Shown here in pieces: positions 53,395 through 64,000 of a stretch of 64,000 nucleotides of DNA (positions are counted from its first letter, which is position 1; each line of letters starts with the position of its first letter). This DNA comes from Arthrobacter sp. StoSoilB20. Its GTDB lineage: Bacteria > Actinomycetota > Actinomycetes > Actinomycetales > Micrococcaceae. Where the stretch lies: assembly GCF_019977295.1 (NCBI RefSeq), contig NZ_AP024651.1:4278001-4342000 (forward strand). Reading direction: 5' to 3'. The notes below the pieces were generated by a model. The model was not told the DNA's origin and did no database searches. It worked only from the letters and a program-made list of their open reading frames with translations. Made by a program: the position numbers and the translations under genes.

Positions 53395-53422
53395 GTTGTT
53401 CGGGAACCACATAGTGGACGCG
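53395..53422 (-). other. 3' half of the 23S processing stem
   Basis: This 28-base segment, between the 23S 3' end and the 5S gene, is complementary to 56737-56764 before the 23S 5' end. All positions pair, with three as G-U wobbles. It should bring together the two ends of pre-23S RNA for RNase III-type cleavage. Confidence 0.8.
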
Positions 53423-53439
53423 TGCAGTGTGTTGTGTGG

Positions 53440-58689
<5,250 letters not shown>

Positions 58690-59151
58690 AGTAAAACAAA
58701 TCAAACAGACACAACCACACCCACCGGAAATAACGACAGGACGCGGCTGCACAAAATTCGAAACCAGCTGAAAACCAGACCACCACACACGGGGGTGCGC
58801 AGCAATCCGGCCATAATTTCAACCAATCAATAAAACAATCGGCATCAACAAACTTGGCACACTATTGAGTTCTCAAACAACAGACCCCCCAAAACATCAC
58901 CCACAGCACACCACACAAAGCAGCGCACCCAACAGGGCCATTGGAAAAGAAGAGTTATTTTTGGCCGCCTACCGAACCGTACACACCTTCCGGCTTTCCG
59001 TTTCGCACCCGGCGACTCAGAAAACAATACACGCCCCCAACCCCCAACGCAAATCCACCCCCACACACCACCCCACCCACACCCAACCACCCCCACAACC
59101 CCCACCAAACCGCCGTCGAACACCAACCCCCACCAACCCGCCGGGGGCCTG
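58690..59151 (-). promoter_or_regulatory. rrn promoter and leader region
   Basis: About 460 bases between the sigma-factor stop and 16S. The leader element at 58857-58883 reads, on the minus strand, TGTTGTTTGAGAACTCAATA, a boxA-type antitermination sequence widely seen before actinobacterial rRNA genes. Further upstream, 59030-59151 is extremely G/T-rich on the transcribed strand. The promoter probably lies between, near 58960-59010, but I cannot fix its -35 and -10 with confidence. Confidence 0.65.
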
Positions 59152-60105
59152 TCACTCCGAGGTTTCAGGCATTTCAAAATGCCGGTGCAGCCCATCGTCG
59201 AGGAACCGCATGATGGAATCGATCTTGTCTGCCCCGGGAGACGGTTCAATGACCACCAACCCCCTGGCCCTGTCCTCCAGGTAACAGACGAACGCCGGCC
59301 TGCCACCCGCCCGGACTGCTGCCAAAGTGTACGGTCCGCCGGGCCGCCCATCAGCACTCGCACGCAGGAATCGCCCCACCGCATCCCGTCCCACGTAGCA
59401 CTCAGAGGCAGGAGGCATGGCCAACCAGCACTGATCGGTAAGGAGCTCGAGGACTGCATCAATGTCATCGCGGGAGAAAGCATCCGCAAATCTGCGGGCA
59501 ATATCCTGCTGGTCCTCTTCGCTGGATACCTGGGAAGAGGAAGGCCGGGTGGACCGGGCCCGCTGCAGGAGACCTTTCGCCGCTGTTGCACCTATCGAAA
59601 GCAACTCTGCAGCTTCAGCAATCGTGAACTCCAGCACATCGCAAAGCAGCAGCACCGCGGCTTGACGCGGCGGCATCCTTTGAAGGGCGACAACGAATGC
59701 GAGCTGAATGGTCTCCCGATGGACAGCCTGCACAGCCGGATCAACCTGGTCGACCAACGCATCGGGGTACGGCTGCAAGTGAGCTAAATCAAAACTGCCG
59801 GAGGGATCCGGTGGCTCGAAAGGAGGCAAAGGGGCAGTGCGGGGCCGCCGGCTTCTATCCCTTACAGAATTGAGCGCACGATTGGTGGCAATTCGATACA
59901 GCCAGGTGCGCAAAGACGAGCGGCCGGCAAATTCCGGCAAGCCCCGCCACGCAGCAAGCAAAGCCTCCTGCAGTACGTCGTCCGCCTCGTCAAAAGAGCC
60001 CGTGATCCTATAGCAGTGCAGATGAAGCTCCCGGCGATACGGCCCGACAAGGGAAGCGAAGGCCAGCTCATCGCCGGCCCTGGCAGCCTCCAATTCAGGT
60101 GACAT
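59152..60105 (-). CDS. ECF sigma factor with SnoaL-like C-terminal domain (SigG-like)
   Basis: 317-residue RNA polymerase sigma factor. Region 2 reads YRITGSFDEADDVLQEALLAAWRGL and SSLRTWLYRIATNRALN; region 4 has LQRMPPRQAAVLLLCDVLEFTIAEAAELLSIG. Residues about 205-317 form a SnoaL/NTF2-like domain (MPPASECYVGRDAVGRFL), as in SigG/TIGR02960-type factors, where it is thought to control activity in place of a separate anti-sigma. ATG 60105 is preferred over the adjoining GTG. It is transcribed toward the rRNA operon with no clear terminator before it. Confidence 0.9.
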   Translation of the reverse strand: MSPELEAARAGDELAFASLVGPYRRELHLHCYRITGSFDEADDVLQEALLAAWRGLPEFAGRSSLRTWLYRIATNRALNSVRDRSRRPRTAPLPPFEPPDPSGSFDLAHLQPYPDALVDQVDPAVQAVHRETIQLAFVVALQRMPPRQAAVLLLCDVLEFTIAEAAELLSIGATAAKGLLQRARSTRPSSSQVSSEEDQQDIARRFADAFSRDDIDAVLELLTDQCWLAMPPASECYVGRDAVGRFLRASADGRPGGPYTLAAVRAGGRPAFVCYLEDRARGLVVIEPSPGADKIDSIMRFLDDGLHRHFEMPETSE

Positions 60106-60201
60106 CACGCTTCAATCTTGGCATGCCTCCCCCATCAGCGTTCCGATCAACTGAACTCTGGTGTCTATACGGGGGTCAGCAACTTTGAAAGGAACCACAC
60201 C

Positions 60202-60630
60202 ATGTCCACTGAACCTGACGGAGCCCTCGAGATCGCAATTGCGTACCACCGCGCCTGGACATCCGGCGATATGAACTCGGCAGTGCAGTACCTGGCCGCG
60301 GATGTCAGCTGCTACGCTCCCGCAGGCACCATGACCGGCCAGGCCGAGGTCCGGGCATTTATGGAGCCCTTTGCCGAATCGCTTACGAGCTCTACTCTCT
60401 ACGCAGCCTATGGCAGCAACGACGAAGCGATCCTCATGTATGACACAGCAAATCACTTTGTTCCGACCGCGCCAGGTGCGGAGCTGTATCGACTGCGGGA
60501 CGGTCTCATCGTCGAGATCCGAATCGTCTTCGATCGCCTGCCCTTCGCCTTGGCGCGCGGCGACGTAGTGATGAAGCCACGACGATCAGACATGGCGCCG
60601 CTTGGAGGGTCAGAGCGGGGCGGTCCGTGA
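60202..60630 (+). CDS. SnoaL-like (NTF2-fold) protein
   Basis: 142-residue single-domain protein starting at ATG 60202, with a GAAAGG site upstream. The fold is indicated by EIAIAYHRAWTSGDMNSAVQYLAADVSCYAP and AEVRAFMEPFAESL, followed by beta strands. It is divergent from the sigma factor whose own tail is of the same fold, so it may be part of the sigma regulon or bind the same ligand. Its last codons reach the region just before the second rRNA terminator. Function unknown. Confidence 0.78.
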   Translation: MSTEPDGALEIAIAYHRAWTSGDMNSAVQYLAADVSCYAPAGTMTGQAEVRAFMEPFAESLTSSTLYAAYGSNDEAILMYDTANHFVPTAPGAELYRLRDGLIVEIRIVFDRLPFALARGDVVMKPRRSDMAPLGGSERGGP

Positions 60631-60664
60631 AACGGGTGGTCCGTGTTGTGGTGGTTAAATGGGG

Positions 60665-60693
60665 AAGAGCCCCGACCTGTGGTCGGGGCTCTT
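60665..60693 (-). terminator. Terminator of the second rrn operon
   Basis: Same perfect 13-bp hairpin with TGT loop as at 53110-53138, placed just beyond the 5S 3' end. Confidence 0.88.
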
Positions 60694-60704
60694 GCCTAAT
60701 GTGT

Positions 60705-60823
60705 GTCCGGCGGTGTCCTACTCTCCCACACCCTCCCGGGTGCAGTACCATCGGCGCTGTGGGTCTTAGCTTCCGGGTTCGGAATGGGACCGGGCGTTTC
60801 CCCCACGCTATGACCGCCGTAAC
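60705..60823 (-). rRNA. rrf: 5S ribosomal RNA, second operon
   Basis: Identical in all visible positions to the 5S gene at 53151-53269. The 3' end lies about 12 bases before the terminator hairpin. Confidence 0.95.
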
Positions 60824-60948
60824 CTTTTTACCCGTCCCGGACTGACCGGACACCCTGTGTTGGGGGTGTGGTTGTCCTGGGTGGGAAGTTTGTGGTTACA
60901 ACTGTGGTGCTTGGTTGTTATTCAGTTGTTTGGTTCCTGTGAACGGTT

Positions 60949-60976
60949 GTTGTTCGGGAACCACATAGTGGACGCG
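60949..60976 (-). other. 3' half of the 23S processing stem, second operon
   Basis: Identical to 53395-53422. Its pairing partner would lie beyond the right end of the window. Confidence 0.75.
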
Positions 60977-60993
60977 TGCAGTGTGTTGTGTGG

Positions 60994-64000
<3,007 letters not shown>

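Overview
The window is high-GC chromosomal DNA from an actinobacterium. The 16S gene (minus strand, about 57168-58689), the 23S and 5S genes and the overall gene content fit Arthrobacter or Paenarthrobacter. No sequence search was run, so the genus is a judgement from recognised sequence, not a measured identity.

Layout. 1-5.1 kb: an L-arabinose operon (araB-araD-araA-aldose 1-epimerase) behind a LacI-type operator. 5.2-12.0 kb: a lipoprotein, then an L-rhamnose regulon in which a LacI-family repressor diverges from rhaM-rhaI-rhaEW-rhaB; most of these cistrons overlap by 4 bp. 12.1-13.5 kb: an XRE regulator with a broken nucleotidyltransferase partner, then panD. 13.6-18.5 kb: an amine-catabolism unit (APC permease, MoaF-like protein, small cupin, flavin amine oxidase) divergent from a TetR regulator, with a near-perfect palindrome between them. 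18.7-26.8 kb: an AEC transporter, a trehalose-phosphatase/GH15 fusion with an altered phosphatase motif, an LLM flavin oxidoreductase, an orphan amino-acid-type binding protein, a PLP dehydratase and a GNAT protein.

26.8-30.3 kb looks like decayed accessory DNA: a two-helix membrane protein of unknown function, a lipoprotein, a small membrane protein, and remnants that include a DUF1016 (YhcG) internal fragment and two frames broken by single stop codons. 30.4-31.7 kb is a secreted FG-GAP/VCBS-like repeat protein. 31.7-42.1 kb is the most system-like part. It has an ABC importer (permease, ATPase, binding protein), three LLM flavin monooxygenases, a DUF1684 protein and a possible coupled 53-residue protein on the minus strand, with a FAD/NAD(P)-binding protein and a GNAT protein on the plus strand. 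I infer uptake and oxidative breakdown of an organosulfur or modified-cysteine compound.

42.1-53.0 kb is mostly housekeeping: a HerA/DUF853 ATPase, an anchored protein, a DUF559 protein, an NHLRC2-like thioredoxin/NHL protein joined to a CopD-CtaG fusion with a repetitive tail, an HU protein, a RimJ-like acetyltransferase and a patatin. 53.1-64.0 kb holds one complete rRNA operon and the 3' part of a second, both on the minus strand and almost identical over the shared 3.36 kb. Between them lie a SigG-like ECF sigma factor with a SnoaL tail and a divergent SnoaL-like protein. I saw no tRNA gene, CRISPR array, insertion sequence or phage gene.
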